The notes: generated by a model from the letters alone, not told the origin. 64,000 nucleotides of DNA from Moniliella sp. 'wahieum' (GCA_003971905.1 RSEE01000028.1:496001-560000); one strand, 5' to 3'. Counted from the first letter of the stretch, positions 9,094 to 22,232 are shown. Translations and numbers: made by a program.

Positions 9094-12000
9094 GGGTGTG
9101 AATGCAGGGGAAAAGGAGGATGCGGTGTCAAGGGGGGGGGGGGATAAGAGACGGGGGGTTGAGTAGCAGCTCCCATAGACATCCGCAGGGGTTTATGTAT
9201 CTCCATATCAACCTGTGACTTCTAAACATGCAGCAGATCATCTGATGGCTTAACTCATTCGAGAGGCTCCCTCTCCCCCACATTACTACTGGTGTATAGC
9301 ACCACTAGTGGATACTCCATTCATGCTTTTGTTTTACATGATAAAATGTCACGGCGTGGAGACAGTACCTTTTCGTCCAGTCGCAGTAGATGAATATGGA
9401 TAGAGGACTGATTTGGCCTTCTCGCGGTTGTGCCCCCCCCACCCCCCCCCCACCCAGTCCACCAGTTCCATCGGCATCGCTTCCTGTGTGTGCCCCATCC
9501 CTTATCAGTCGGTTGGGGATTTCTCCCCTTTGGTTACTTAGTCCCATAGGCGCATAGGCCAACGCTCTGGTGCTCCCAAGTGCGCCCTCCTTGTCCCTAA
9601 AGTTACAGACCTGTCACATGTCACTCTTAATTCCACCCCAACGTGTTCGTAAACCCCGCCGGCTTCACTATAGCCACTCGTACTCACACTGCTTTCACTA
9701 TGTCTGCACACCAACATCACATAGTCACGAAAACACCTTTGAGGCTGAAGCTCTGATGGGCTGCAGCTGTTGAGTACATATTGAATTGAAGCCTGAGGCT
9801 CAGGTCCTCAGGCCTGGTCTTGTGTTTTGGCTGCTGGCATTGCCGTCATTGTCTTGGCAACGCTCTCAAGCGGGACCTTTTTTTCGTGATGGATACCATA
9901 CCAGTGAGCCACGAAAAGGTTCGGTTGGGGTGGGATGTTGGCCGCGGTGGATCGAGGATCGCTGTTGCGTGCTACGCAATCAAGTTTTCCAGAGAGAAGC
10001 GGTGTAGACTCGTGTTGGCCAGCATCCTGATCCAGGCACCCCCCGCCGGCTATACTTCTAGGAGGGCGTCGAGCTGCGGCCTCTTTAGGTCTTACTGATC
10101 ATCGATCATACATCATGCATCATGCATCTACCGCCCCACAACTCGCGTGACACGTGACTGAATGGATTTGGCACGGGCGCTGTAGGCCGTCCAGCGCTCG
10201 ATGGAAAAGAGGATCCGGATATCTGTCACAGTCGGGCTAAGGCGAGGGAGACCAGAATCGGACTAGGCCAAGGGGTGTAGCAATCGTTCGTGAGGAAGAA
10301 GCAAGAACAGAGGACATGGTGCAAGTGGAAGAAAACAGGAAGGAGCGAGAGCTCGAGACGAAGAAATAGGAAATGGGAGCGAGATCAGCCAAACTATATG
10401 ACAGTCTCTACCGCTGCTTCTTCGGGCCCGCCGGGACGGGGCGCTGATGCTATGGCTCGCTCTCACACCAAGATGTGTATGACGACACGCCGCCTCTTCG
10501 GCCCCATTCTCAGTGACGCGGTGACGCTGAGCGGAAGAGCAAGTTCTTATGTGGTGTTTTCCACCATCAGTATCACAGTAGCGCGACGAGACCGCCACCA
10601 CCGCCATCACCACGCCCCGCCTTGGGGACCTCCCTGTTAGAGGGTACTGCTAGGGTTCTCCTGCGCGGCCCTCAATGGATCGGTGACGCTCGCCTAGCCG
10701 AGCGGAAGCGTTCCGCTCGCAGGCCGCGCACGCCCTGCTCGCTCCATCTCCCTTCTCTCTCTCCTTTCTCCTTCCTTCAGACGTTGCTTGAAGACTTGTG
10801 GCTCACCACTTTGCCTTCACGCCTTGTCTGAAGGCTGCTTTGCAGCTGATCCATATAGGATCGCGAGTGCTCCCAAGTCGCATTCTAGCACTCCCGGCCA
10901 CGAAGCTGGGGTGTCTCGTATTCCGTGGCTCTCTTCTATCTGGCTTTGGGGCTAGCTCGGACCGGCCTCTCCCTCGGCACTTTTCAGTTTGCATATAATG
11001 GAGTGGAAGGCACAATGAGGCGCTGACGCGCTCTGAGATCTGACGTTGCCGCGGTTGACGGGTTGACGCGTGACACGTGGCGCGTGACGTTGAGTAAACT
11101 GAATTGTGCGGGGGTAGTCCGTATGTATACCGTCTACTGTCAACCAAAACCACGGGTGATCGACACCACGCGACGCGCATACGGAGTAAGAATCAAGCCG
11201 GAAGCCGGACGAGAGGATGTGGGGAGTGCGGGCTACTTTGGCCGTGCAAGTCTCGCTATACCGTCGGAGGTCAGTGGATTGGGATATGCCAATGCAGGGC
11301 ATGTGGTGAGTGGGAACCCACCGGCTATGGAGCCGAGGGGTGTTAGGATAGCGCTTGGCCCGGTGAGGACGTCCACCGATAGATGGGTTACCGGTTACCA
11401 GTTAAACATGAATTACCAAAGCCCTAAAAGACCCCAACAAGCTGGAAACATAGGAACAATCGGGGTATTGTGGTCTTCGTATAGGTGTTTGAGAGTGCGG
11501 AGGAAGGGTACCTGAGTACTACCAATGTAGCTGCAACTATGGCTGCTATGTTCAGAGTGGGGGCAGCAGTTCTGTTCTGAGATCTGACGGCCGTATCGGC
11601 ACGGGGGTGGAGGCTTGCCGGCTACCGGTTACCGGTTATTCTGGGCCAAAAATCCACACTCAAACAATTTCTTCGCGCCGGTAGATGCTTGCTTCGGGTC
11701 CCGGTGGGGCGGTTTGTACCAGCGAAGATAGTAGGCGCGCGGGGCGCGCTTGGGGACAATGTAGAAGACCAGAGAGCGCAGTTGATGGTGTATTGCATTG
11801 CACATGAGCTACAGAGGCTAGAGAATATTCCCTACCGGCGCCACTACACACCATGTGGTGTCACAGACAAAAAGACGCGAGCGTTCGTTAGTAGTTTCTC
11901 CCAGGATTCAGGTAGTACCGGTTACCGGTCGGGGCGTTGGGGGGGTATTGGATCACTTTCTCAATCTCAGCATCCCAGCTCTTACACCTTCCTTTTTTAA

Positions 12001-12426
12001 GTCCACACAACATTCGATGTGCTGAACACAGCATCCGATCCGACGCCCATATCGAGCTGGTGCCGCCCACCACACCCGGGGTGAAACAATGGACCGATAG
12101 CGCCAGTCCCGAGGACCCGGTCTGACGCGTGACGTGTTGGTGCCCACCACATTGGTTGGGGAATACTTCGAGTAGTGAAGGCCACGCTGAGACCGTGCTG
12201 ACTGTGTATGAGGGCTGAATGTTCCACGTTCCACTCTTAACAAAGCCATGGATTTCCGCACAAACGGCGCGACGCACAATGGGGAACGCGGGAAGATGGT
12301 GGTACTGAGTACCTTTTGAAGGGGGTGGGAGGAGCAGAACCAAGAGGGTTGTCTATGTGCGTGTGAGGGAGGATGTAGGGGCGGGGGGGGATTGAGGATA
12401 GAGGGGAACACGAACGGTTCAAAGAA
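9094..12426. other. Gene-poor region of 3.3 kb with short repeats
   Basis: No convincing gene on either strand. It holds C and A/C homopolymer blocks near 9430-9452, CCTNAGG words near 9790-9820, CGCGTGAC words (10145, 11064-11090, 12124), ACCGGTTACC words (11388, 11624, 11915) and a TAGGGTT element followed by a pyrimidine-rich tract (10650-10780). ORFs of 100-150 codons occur, but their translations look random. Confidence 0.5.
10650..10780 (+). promoter_or_regulatory. Orphan promoter-like block (TAGGGTT plus pyrimidine tract)
   Basis: TAGGGTTCTC at 10651 is followed by a CT-rich tract ending TTCCTTCAG near 10780, which resembles a promoter or 5' UTR with a splice acceptor. No coding gene is seen downstream, so it may drive a non-coding RNA or be a relic. 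Confidence 0.2.
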
Positions 12427-14179
12427 CTAGCGCTTGATCTGCACAATCGACCACATCCAGCACAATTCCCACAAGCCATCCGTACTACTTCCTCCAGCAC
12501 TTGCACATTTTTCCCGCCCTTGCCCCATGTGTCCTTGGGCTTGCCCCAAGTATGATAAAAATCCACCACCGTCGCACCGAGGCCAAGCCTTGGCCCGTCT
12601 CAACCTCGACACGGTACCGTAAAGGGGGGAAAGTCCGACGCGGGTCGGAATAGGGTATTGGGCTCACATCGGTGCTGGGGCGGGTGCGATCTTGGGGCTA
12701 GGGGGGTGGTCGCCCAAGGCTCTGCTTTGCCATGAGCCGTATGGATCCCTGCAGCATGGGGGCCCATGTGGGTGGTCGGAAGGTCATACGTGTAGAACAG
12801 CTGCGGCTCCGCCACGTACACCACCGTCAAGAGGTCATGGCGGGAGGACCATACTTAAACCCAAAGTCATTGCAATAGGTAGAGGCAAAGAAAGTGACAG
12901 CCGAGGACACGAGCTTGCGCACGTTGCTGGGCACGTTTGGACGCATGGGGGGCGGGGGCTTGGGACGTGGAGCCTGCTGGTCCTGCTGACCCGGCACCGG
13001 TGGTCCGGCCGGGACATGCTGGAGCAGACGGTCATGCACCTGGGGCGTAAAGATCGCTTGGTGTGTCACGTTGAGGCCAGCCATGACGACTTTGACCGGA
13101 TGGTACATGACAATTGCAATTGCCTCCGGGTCACACGCTGCATTGAACTCCCCTAGGGCCCATCGGTTCCCTGCCGATACTGCTGCTCCACCCATGATTA
13201 CGATGGAGGCGACCGTGTCTGGCGCAACGAGCGCCGGGTGAAGCTTGATGAGAAGGCAATGTTGGTACAAGGCCCCGTGATGCATATATGAAGTGGGGGC
13301 GCAGCAGCGTTCCGACGCGTCGGAGCTCGGTTGCGAGAGCCGCTACGACACGGTCGGGCGAAGCCGAGGGACGGCAAGGTGAGGTGCGACAGGTTCGGTG
13401 TGCGTTTCGTCAGGCGTAGGGTCTTCCACTAACTGTGGGTCGTACCCAGCATACGAAGCCCATATCCGTTGGCTAGGGCCGGATCGCCCAACGACGGCAG
13501 GCCCAGAACACCCCCTAAACCATCTTGCCCATGGATCGAGGCGTCGTGCCGCACGGCTTGGAGCAGGGGGCGTCGGCACCACGAATTAACACAGGATACA
13601 TCACGTCCGGATCATCACTAGGGGGTGTGGGAGGGACTCCTGCAGTAGTGCGGGTGGGGTCAGAGCGCGCGAGCGCAAGACCCAGTCGGCACCAACTGCA
13701 ACCAAGACACGAGCTGCGTTAATGTAGGTGGCACGTCCGGGCGCATTGCCTGAGACGGTACTGACGCCAATGAGCCGAAGGGAGGGGTGGTGAGTGGCCA
13801 TAAGTAAGGCAAGCGCATCATCATGGCCTGGGTCACAGTCGATCCAAACATCCTTCGTGGGCTGAATCGAAGCATTGTACTGCACCCGTGACTGGCCCGC
13901 CGGCAGCTGGCGGACCCGCTCGCCTGTGTGCATGAGATGGGTAAGCTGTGGCGGGGCGGAAAGGCTCCCGTACGGATGATTGACGAGGGGGGCGGAGGCG
14001 ACACCACCCTTGAGCGGGACTGAACCGGAGACAGGGCCCGAGGGGGTTGGGGTCAACTCGGCTGGCTTGGATTCGGGCGAGACGGTCTTGCCGAGACCGA
14101 CGCGACTGAGGCGGCGCAAGAGGGACGACTTGACGCCATCATGCGTCGGCGAGACAGACTCGGCAGACGAAGACAGCAT
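12427..14179 (-). CDS. Inosine-uridine preferring nucleoside hydrolase (Urh1-like)
   Basis: Hydrolyses ribonucleosides to base plus ribose in pyrimidine and NAD-precursor salvage. The start at 14179 gives about 105 residues of non-family N-terminus, then the calcium/ribose-binding signature VWIDCDPGHDDALALLMA (DxDxGxDD), and the STVSGNAP block. In shifted frames follow IHGQDGLGGVLGLPSLGD, then IVIMGGAAVSAGNR and EFNAACDPEAIAIV, and the GPP(V/A)H-like stretch near 12840. Near the C-terminus come VVDFYHTWGKPKDTWG and DGLWELCWMWSIVQIKR, with a stop at 12427. At least four frame changes are needed over the gene, with no other sign of decay. No intron is required. The long N-terminal tail is Ser/Pro-rich and could be a targeting or disordered region. 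Confidence 0.85.
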
Positions 14180-15809
14180 GGGGCATGGGGCAGCTGGCGG
14201 CGGCCAGGGACAGGAGTGGGTGCGGCAAGAACGGGAAGGATGATGGGGGGAGGGGGGGCGATGGTGAGATGGAGATGGAGGACATAAACAGGCATTCGAA
14301 CGCAGCCGGTGGTTGCGCCACGCAGGCGGCGGGCGAGTGTGCGTCTCTTACAGCCGCATGGCAGCAAGCGCCGTCGCGCCAGGCTCCCGACCGGTGTCCG
14401 GTGGTCAGGTGACTGGCGGGACAGCGATGGATGATGCATGCACCATGCATCCTGCTGCGGGGCGGTGGCAAGGGGGAGTGGCCGGGAAGCGCTATATAAG
14501 CGCTACGCGTTAACCGAGCACCGCTGACCTCACCGCTGCCAGAGATCGTTCGCGGGCGAAGAATAGGGTTCTCGCTTCCCTCTCCAACTATTAGACTCCA
14601 TCCACACTACGTCCTCCCTCCCAGCCCCTGCCCCAAGAGACGGGCATTGTTGGTGATCCCGACGAGAAGGGAAAGGAAAAGGACGTGGCATCAGAGGACA
14701 GAGCTATCAATTACAATTCGGATGAGCACTGAAAACGACACAAAATCCGAACCAAAAGATGGGAACTGACTCTTGTGGAACAGCGGCGTCTCTTGCTTAT
14801 GGTGCACCAACACCAAGAGATGCTGTGCGAGTGCGATGCATCCGACAACCGAGAGGTTATTGGAATGCATATAACAGTGCTAGTATAGCGAAATACAGAT
14901 GGGACGGAGGCAGATGGCGGAGGTTCATCTTAGTATAGATGCAGACAACAACAAGCCGGGACAGAAACTATCATATATCACGAGTGTGTCATTGTGTGCG
15001 TGCCCCACCAACACATGTGTGCATTGTGTATAGATGGTGCCATAACCAGGTGGGCACATATATAACTGTGCTATATATACGAGAGCAGAGAGGTCACAAT
15101 ATTAGTGGTGTTGATCCTATTGTCAGAGACCTATAACAGAGGAGAGCCGGGGGAGGTTGAACAACTTTATTTCTCCCCATCTGCTTCATATATACAGCCT
15201 CTGTCAGTTGCCCTACTAAACGCGATACCTATACCCCTGAGACCCGGGGGCTGATGCGTGTGTATGTATGTAATGTGCTGTGTCTGCTGCAAATCGATAA
15301 TCGATAACGGGCGCGAGGGGCCATCGTATGGCATTTCCAAGAGAGGATGCGCATATAATGCGAAGCCAACAGCCTTCGTACCCTCGGAGGAGCCTTTTGA
15401 AGGGCTTGAGGCCTGAGGGGGGCCTGAAGAGACCCTAAACCCCTTTAAGAATATACAAATGGTTAAAAACGTAATCGGTCCATTATATTTGATAATCGAT
15501 CATACTGATCTCCGCATGACTGTGTAATGCTCTCTCCTCTCTCATTCTTGCCTGTATACTGTAGTGCGCCAAACGGAAGCGCGGCGTGATTTGCGGGTGG
15601 TCAACAGGGTCGCAAGGAGGGTGTGTTCACTCCCTAATGCTCCGATGCAGTTGATTAAAAAGTATTAGGTTGCTGGGGCCCGGGGGGGGGGCGTCAAAGT
15701 AAAGCAACCCAAATTGATATTGCGCTCGTCCTATACATATGTGGGTGCAATCAATGACTCTTCTACCTGGCAGTTGAATACGCTTTCACTTCCCACCACC
15801 ATCACCACC
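14180..15809. other. Intergenic region between nucleoside hydrolase and tetraspanin
   Basis: The two flanking genes diverge. It contains TATATAA at about 14493, TAGGGTT at 14564, several TATATA runs (15058-15080, 15190) and a G10 run near 15684. It is more AT-rich than coding DNA from 14700 to 15700. No gene seen. Confidence 0.5.
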
Positions 15810-18190
15810 ATGGCTGAAGAGGAGCGTCTCCTGGTTTCCGACTTGCCTTTGGCGTACGTCTTTTTCTTATTCTTTTCTTTCTGCTCATCTACACGCAACA
15901 ACCCCCACAACACAATCACTAACCCCCTCCCCCTTCCCTCCCCTCTCTCTTTCCAGAAACAGCCAGCGCCCTCAGTCTCTTCCGCAAGCTATCTCTGGTG
16001 CGAGCGAACAAAATTTTACGGCCCCACGTATTCGCCACTCAGTCGCAGCAGGGGGTGCAACACAGCGGGTCTCCTATGCTGCTATGACCCCTTCTCCACA
16101 GCTTCACCCCCTCATCTCCCCTCCGACGGCCCAGCCTATCCCTTTTCACCTGAAGAAGTGGGCTATCTTTCCTTGGCTAGCCACTATTACTCGAGCAAGG
16201 TGGGAAGAATGCACCGCCTGGGGTCACGTCGGCACCGCGGATCGTCACCCTACATCGATCAGCAGCAACGTACTCGCTACAACAACATTGGCTCCTCTAA
16301 TGACTCGGACGACAGTGATGGAGAGGTCACTGGTGGGCAACATACCCATGCTCAACGTCAATTTCTAGTACGCTCCCTAGGCTCTCCTACGTCTAGTACG
16401 AGGTTCAGTCTCCTCTCTGACGGGGGCGCTTTCCGCCGTTCCGAGCGTCCCGTCAGCTTCCCTCATGCTTCTCATAATAGCGGCACTTACACTATGCCGA
16501 CGGATCCCAAGATAACGATGGAAGCGCTAGGCGCTATGGGAGACCTGTCCAACGTAACTTTGCCTAAGCTCCCTTTGCTTGGTGGCCATCGCCCTCATCA
16601 TACTGCCGAAAGTGGGCTCAGTGCCCTGGATCCAAGCCGGACCACGTCTATGGTCAACTTTAGCCAACTTGACCCGACCCCACGGCGCGGCGCTGGAAGG
16701 GCTGCATGGGGCCCCAACGGCGGCGGCCACATTGTTCTCGGTGCAGGCGGATACGAGGATGATGACGGGATCAACTTGAATATCGGCTCTTTTGGCCGCA
16801 CAACTGCCGCCTATCGTGCTCCCCGGGACGAGGAAGCTGGTTCGCTGCGTCGCCGAAATGGGTTTGCCTTTGCCATTTACTACTGAAGATGCCATGGCGA
16901 CCTACAACGACGACGACGATGACGACGACGGGAAGAACAAGTCTCAGGTGGCCCAGTGGCTCTTGAATGACATTTTAGGTCGCGGGGTGGACAAAGAGTA
17001 CAGGCACAAGTTGCGTTGGAACAAGTTCAAAGTTGCCATGCTGGTCAGCAATGCTTACTTGACGTGCATCGCCATTGCCGGCCTGGTTGGGACAATCCTG
17101 ACGTGGACCAATGTATGGAACCGGTCGGACATTGTACGTGTTGTGAACCGCACCGAGCTCATTTTGGGCACGATCGCCATGTCGCTCTTATTGGTGACTT
17201 CCATCATTGGATGGGTGGGCATTCTGCTCAACAACCGAGCCTTTCTCTCTGTATGGGCGCTTTTGCTCTGGGTTTGTTTTGCCTTCACTGTTGCACCCGG
17301 GTACATTGCTTACAAGCGCCACACGTTTAACCTCGATGGCAAAATGAACGAAGCATGGTCCCGGGACCTCAATGAGGAAAAGAGGGCCATGGTGCAGAAT
17401 ACGCTTACCTGTTGTGGATGGTTCAGCCCTCCAGAATAGCATCCGAGACCAACCTGTGTTATGCACGGTCAGTCCTACCTGGGTGCAAGGGCCGAGTGCT
17501 CCGGTTTGAAAGGGCGGCGTTGCGATACATTTACACATGTGCGTTCAGTCTAGTTGGTCCGCATCTGGTTATTATTGTCGTCTCGCTCTTGTCCAGCAAC
17601 CATGTGACCTATCGCTTTGGAAAGGGCGTCACCCCACGAGCCTATCATCTTACCCCAGCAACCGTGGCGCTGATCCAACAGGAGTTCTATAATAATTTGA
17701 CCGACATGTATGGCGCTGGGATTGTGCCAGAGTTACGCGCTGTGCAGCAGCGGATGAGCGCTTTGTCGACCATGAGCAGAGGGCAAACCAGTGTTGTGAC
17801 CGTTCAAGATCAAACTCACCTCCTGAATGAGGGGGAGGAGGAGGAGGAGAGGAGGAGGAGGAGGAGAGGGAGGAGGCGGAGGAGGAGGACAACGAGGAGA
17901 CTGAATTTGGAACGTTCCAAGGGCAAAACGGTCAGAGCGGACTGTCGGATTCGGTCACGAAAAACAATCGAAGCAACGCCACTGCTCATACCTACGATGA
18001 AGCACCGGACGACGTTTCGGACAGCGTTGTATCCTACAATGCTGAATCCGACGATGTAATCTCGGCTGTTTCTCAACCCCACTTGCTGGCGGCTTCCCGC
18101 CGCACGGCTGGCTCCTCCTCGCCCACGGGATATATTCAGCTCTTCCAGCCTTTCTCTTCACCCTCACAGACGAATCAGGGCCATACGTGA
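15810..18190 (+). CDS. Tetraspanin, Tsp2-like, with long N-terminal tail
   Basis: Four-helix plasma-membrane organiser. Exon 1 starts MAEEERLLVSDLPLA; the intron is 15854-15956. A long polar tail (to about 16900) is rich in Ser, Arg and Gly. The core then follows: HKLRWNKFKVAMLVSNAYL, helices around LTCIAIAGLVGTIL, LGTIAMSLLLVTSIIGWVGI and LLLWVCFAFTVAPGYIAY, and the extracellular-loop signature TCCGWFSPP (CCG motif). It continues CYARSVLPGCKG, a fourth helix and SSNHVTYRFGKGVTPRAY. The C-terminal tail is acidic then Ser-rich. Frame changes are needed near 15960-16150, near 16870, near 17437 (a missing base after CCAGAA) and near 17830. I take the TGA at 18188-18190 as the end; another frame would end at 18059. 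The CCG-to-YRFGKG arrangement matches my knowledge of basidiomycete Tsp2. Confidence 0.85.
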
Positions 18191-18849
18191 GGGTCCTAGC
18201 CCCCTTGATGTCATCTACCTGTTGGCCCCTCATTTGAATACTACGTCCCACCCCTCGTTCTCTGTATGATGATTGCCCTTTGCTGTGATTGATGTTTGCT
18301 GGACGATCCCATTTGTCTTCTCATGGGGATACTGCACTGTGTTGATGCATCATGCCCTACAACAGCGTATCCCCTCCTGATTTCTCTTCTTTCTGCTGGG
18401 GTCCATTGTTGATGTGCGCGTATTCCGACTTGGACGTGGACCCGGCTGATCACCTAGCTAGTTGACGTTCCAATGGATGATGAATGACGAGAAGAAGGGG
18501 CCGTGCCGCAGAACCGACAGGAGAAGAGAGCACTCGAGTGATGTGCTCATGTGCAAAAGAAGCTCCCTGTTGTCGCGGCGCGGGCTGCGTGTTGCTGCCT
18601 GGGCTGCGCGGCGCACGAGCCACGTGGTCCAGCCGCGCGGGATGATGAGACGATGGATGATGGATGGTCACTATCCATGCTTCGGCGCTGGGCCACAGCC
18701 CTCCTGCCATTTCCTCGTGGCAATTCCACCCACGACCGCGCGGTCCGCTCGCTGGGGCGGAATGCGCGCGTGTATTTAACACGCCAGCGTCCCACGTCCG
18801 CCCCCCGTTTCCTCTTCTCTCCCACCCCCGCTTCTGCTCCCCCCCAACC
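18191..18849. other. Intergenic region upstream of the aminopeptidase
   Basis: Spacer between co-oriented genes. It contains the 3' end of the tetraspanin transcript and the aminopeptidase promoter. No extra gene is supported. Confidence 0.5.
18773..18779 (+). promoter_or_regulatory. TATA-like box of the aminopeptidase gene
   Basis: TATTTAA about 71 bases upstream of the ATG at 18850, followed by a pyrimidine-rich leader. Confidence 0.45.
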
Positions 18850-21798
18850 ATGGCATCCCCCGAGTCTGAGAAGAACCCATGGCTGACGCTCCCTGCGCTC
18901 GCCAAGCCCACCCACTACGACCTGCTCATCAAGTCGGATCTGGAGCAGCTCACCTTTACTGGCCTGGTCACCATTTCCCTTGAGACGCTCGTTGACACGG
19001 CTGAGTTGACGCTCAATGTGGGATCCCAGCTGGTGGTCAGCAAGGCCCTGGTGGCCAGCGATGTGCTGAAGAGCTCCACCTCCACCCTTGTGCCCCTTGA
19101 GATCGACACGGACCACGAGCGTGCTACCCTGCGCCTGCCCCACACCCTTCCTGCCGGCAGCAAGGCCAGCGTGACGGTTGCCTTTGGCGCCGAAATTGAC
19201 AAATCGATGGCGGGCTACTACCGCTCCAGTTGGGAGCACAAGGGGCAGAAGGGCTTTTATGCCTTGACCCAGTTTGAGCCCACCTCAGCCCGCAAGGTCT
19301 TCCCCTCGTTTGACGAACCTGCGCTCAAGGCCACGTTTGCGCTTCGCTTGATCCACCGTACCCACACGGTTGCGCTGGGCAACATGTGTGGCCGAGGCCA
19401 AGCCCGTTTCGGAGGCGGAGATCACTCAGTTGCTGCGTGCCAAGGAGCTGGAACTGGAAGAGGACAAGATCGTGCCCCCCTCGGATGCGACGCTGAAGAC
19501 TGAGAAGGCCGAATGGGAGCTGACTCGGTTTGACGTTACGCCCATCATGTCGACCTACCTCGTTGCCTTTGCCGACGGCAACTTCCTCCACCTCGCTTCG
19601 ACCTACACCTCCCCCCTGACGGGCAAGACGGTGGACGTGAAAGTGTACACCACACCCGAATACATTCACCAGGCTAAGTTTTCGCTCGAGGTGACGACGC
19701 GCGTGATGCCCGAGTACGAGAAGGTGTTTGATATCCCCTACCCTCTTCCCAAGCTCGACACACTTGTTGCCAGCGACTTTGATGCGGGTGCGATGGAAAA
19801 CTGGGGGTTGATCACCGGTCGCACCTCCATCTACCTCGTCGACGAGGAGAAAGGTGGATTGAGCGCCCGCAAGCTTGCTGCCAGCGTTCAAAGCCACGAA
19901 TGCGCCCACCAATGGTTCGGGAACATTACTACCATGGCATCCTGGGAGAGGTACGTCCTCTACGTTCTTCCTTCCCCCCTAACTCCCTTTCCTCAGCCCT
20001 AGAAGGGTGGAAGCAATGCTAACGCAGTTCCAGTTTGTACCTGAACGAGGCTTGGGCCTCTTTGGCCGGCGAGGTGATTATCTTGGACCGTTGCTGGCCG
20101 GAATGGACGTCAGACCGTGAATTTATTGTGGCCCACTTGTCGCGCGCGCTCGAGTTGGATGCCAAGCGCTCTTCGCATCCGATTCAAGTCCCGCTCAAGG
20201 GCGAGAATGTCGAGGCGGCGATCAATGAAATTTTCGATGCGATTTCCTACTCCAAGGGCGCTTCGGTCCTGCGCATGCTGATGAAGATGGTGGGGGAGGA
20301 GGTGTTCCTGAAGGGTACCTCGATTTACCTGAAGAAGCACTTGTATGGAAACGCGAACCCGGAGGATCTGTGGAAGGGTATTGCCGAGTCGTCGGGCCTG
20401 GACATTTCCGCCATTATGGGCAAGTGGGTACTGAAACAAGGCTTCCCCGTTTTGACCGTCACCGAGACGGAGGACGCGATCCAGGTGCGCCAGAACCGCT
20501 TCTTGGCCACGGGCGATGTGAAGCCAGAGGAGGACGAGACGTTGTGGTATGTTCCGCTCAACCTCAAGACGGTTGGCAACGATGGTGCGCCCACGGTGAA
20601 TGCTGGCCTGGTGCTGAACGAGGAGCGGGAGACAACCATCCCGCTCAAGGGCGCTTCGACTGCACCCTGGAAGCTAAATGCCGATACGGTGGGAGTGTAT
20701 CGGGTGGCCTACACGCCAGCCCGCTTGGCTCTGTTGGGTGAGGAGGCAGCCCGGGCCGATTCGGCTTTCTCGTTGGAAGACCGGGTGGGGCTGGTGAACG
20801 ATGCGCATACCTTGGCTCGGGCCGGGTACGCCAAGACAAGTGGGACACTGACCCTGCTCAAGAAGATTGGCGGGAACCTTCCTTCCTGGTTAACTCGGCG
20901 GCGCTCAAGGCGTTTGCTGATCTCAATTCGGTGTGGTACGAGGAGCCCGAGGAGGTGCAAGCTGCGCTGAAGAAGTTCCAAGTCGAGTTTTGGAGCCCCA
21001 AGGCTCAGGCCCTTGGGTTTGAGGGCAAGCCGGATGATTCGGTGGACGTACAGCAGTTGCGTGCCCTGGTACGTATTTCTTTTCTTTTTGCCTGTTGGCG
21101 TTTATCTTGGCATGATCATGGCAACCCAACTAACGACCTTGTGCAAACTTGATGATTAGGCAATTGGTGGTGCGGCGAGTGCTGGAGACCCTTGGACTGT
21201 CAAGGAGATTCAGAAGCTGTACGCGGCCATGCTGGAGGGCAAGGACACGATCCCTTCGGACCTGCTTTCCCCCGTGTACATGACGGCGGTCAAGTACGGC
21301 GGAGAGAAGGAATACGATGCGCTGCTCAACATCTACCGTGCCCCCCCCACGCCGGCCCACAAGGTGGCGAGTATGTATGGCATGTGCGCGACGGAGGATG
21401 CAGCGCTACTGAAACGGACGGTGGACTTCCTGTATTCCGGGGAGGTGAAGGAGCAGGATTTTTGTACTACTTCCGCTGCATGTCGGTGCGTCCCAAGGCG
21501 CGGCGTGTGTTGTGGGCGTCGACGCAGGAAAAGTACGATGTTCTGGCCAGCCTGTTTGCCGGCAACTTTGGTCTGGGCCGCCTGATCGAGTCGTCGTTTG
21601 ATGGCTTGGCAACGGAGAAGGATGCCGAGGAGGTGGAGACGTTCTTTGCTTCGAAGGATGTGCGGCGCTTCACCATGGCCCTTTCCCAGGGCTGGAGAGC
21701 GTCCGTGCACGGGCCGCGTGGCTGGCGCGGGCGCGGGGGAGGTGCAGGCTTGGCTGACGACGAGTGGCTACCTGGCCTGGCCTGGGCGCCTGAGCTAA
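18850..21798 (+). CDS. M1-family zinc aminopeptidase (Aap1/Ape2-like)
   Basis: Cytosolic or vacuolar zinc metallopeptidase that trims N-terminal residues. It starts MASPESEKNPWLTLP in a good context (CCAACC before ATGG). Blocks in order: GYYRSSW, TQFEPTSARKVFPSFDEPALK, exopeptidase motif GAMENWGLITGRTSIYLVDE (about 19788), zinc motif HECAHQWFGN (19897), and the third ligand Glu in SLYLNEAWASLAGE. Introns: 19951-20033, which falls between HExxH and the third ligand, and 21069-21159. An ERAP1_C-like half follows (AIGGAASAGDPW, KVASMYGMCAT, RRVLWASTQEKYDVL). Frame changes near 19385, 20890, 21460 and 21700. The active-site helix reads ASWESLYLNEAW instead of the usual WWxxLWLNEGF, a mild departure around intact ligands. 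The stop at 21796-21798 comes from the last frame; the extreme C-terminus is uncertain. Confidence 0.93.
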
Positions 21799-22195
21799 GA
21801 GGTCTGCCTGCCTGGGGCGCTGGTTTACACGGATGGTCTCCCTCGATCATCTAGATGTCGATTAGTGCTTGGTCGGCAGGACTGGGACCGCTGTCAGCTG
21901 CCACTGACAATCTATCTGCCCATTTGTTCTGCAGTCCCTTCCAAGCGGCTGGTCTTATCTTGCCGCGGCGGCACTGCCTCAGCTTCCGTCTGTGGGTTAG
22001 GGATGGGCGGATGCTCATCTCAGATCTCAGATCTCATTGAAGACATCTTTTGGTTTGCTGTCTCGATAGATTGGGAGCGGGCAATGGATCGAACGTCTCT
22101 TCCTGATCGGATGAATCAGCCAATCAATAACTTAATCAACAGTTGACAGTATAGATGGGCAGTTCGGACTATTCAATTGAATGTTGACATGGACA

Positions 22196-22232
22196 ACGTT
22201 CAGTTGAACGTTGAACGTTGAACGAACGTTGA
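22196..22232. repeat. GAACGTT short tandem/inverted repeat
   Basis: Overlapping copies of (TT)GAACGTT(GA) in both orientations over about 40 bases. The same word recurs singly near 53412 and 62053. Confidence 0.6.

Noticed and set aside
10263-10640. Overlapping 116-codon ORFs on both strands
   Set aside because: No family features, no good start context; composition consistent with chance.
11063-11515. 150-codon plus-strand ORF
   Set aside because: Runs through the ACCGGTTACC and CGCGTGAC repeat words; translation looks random.
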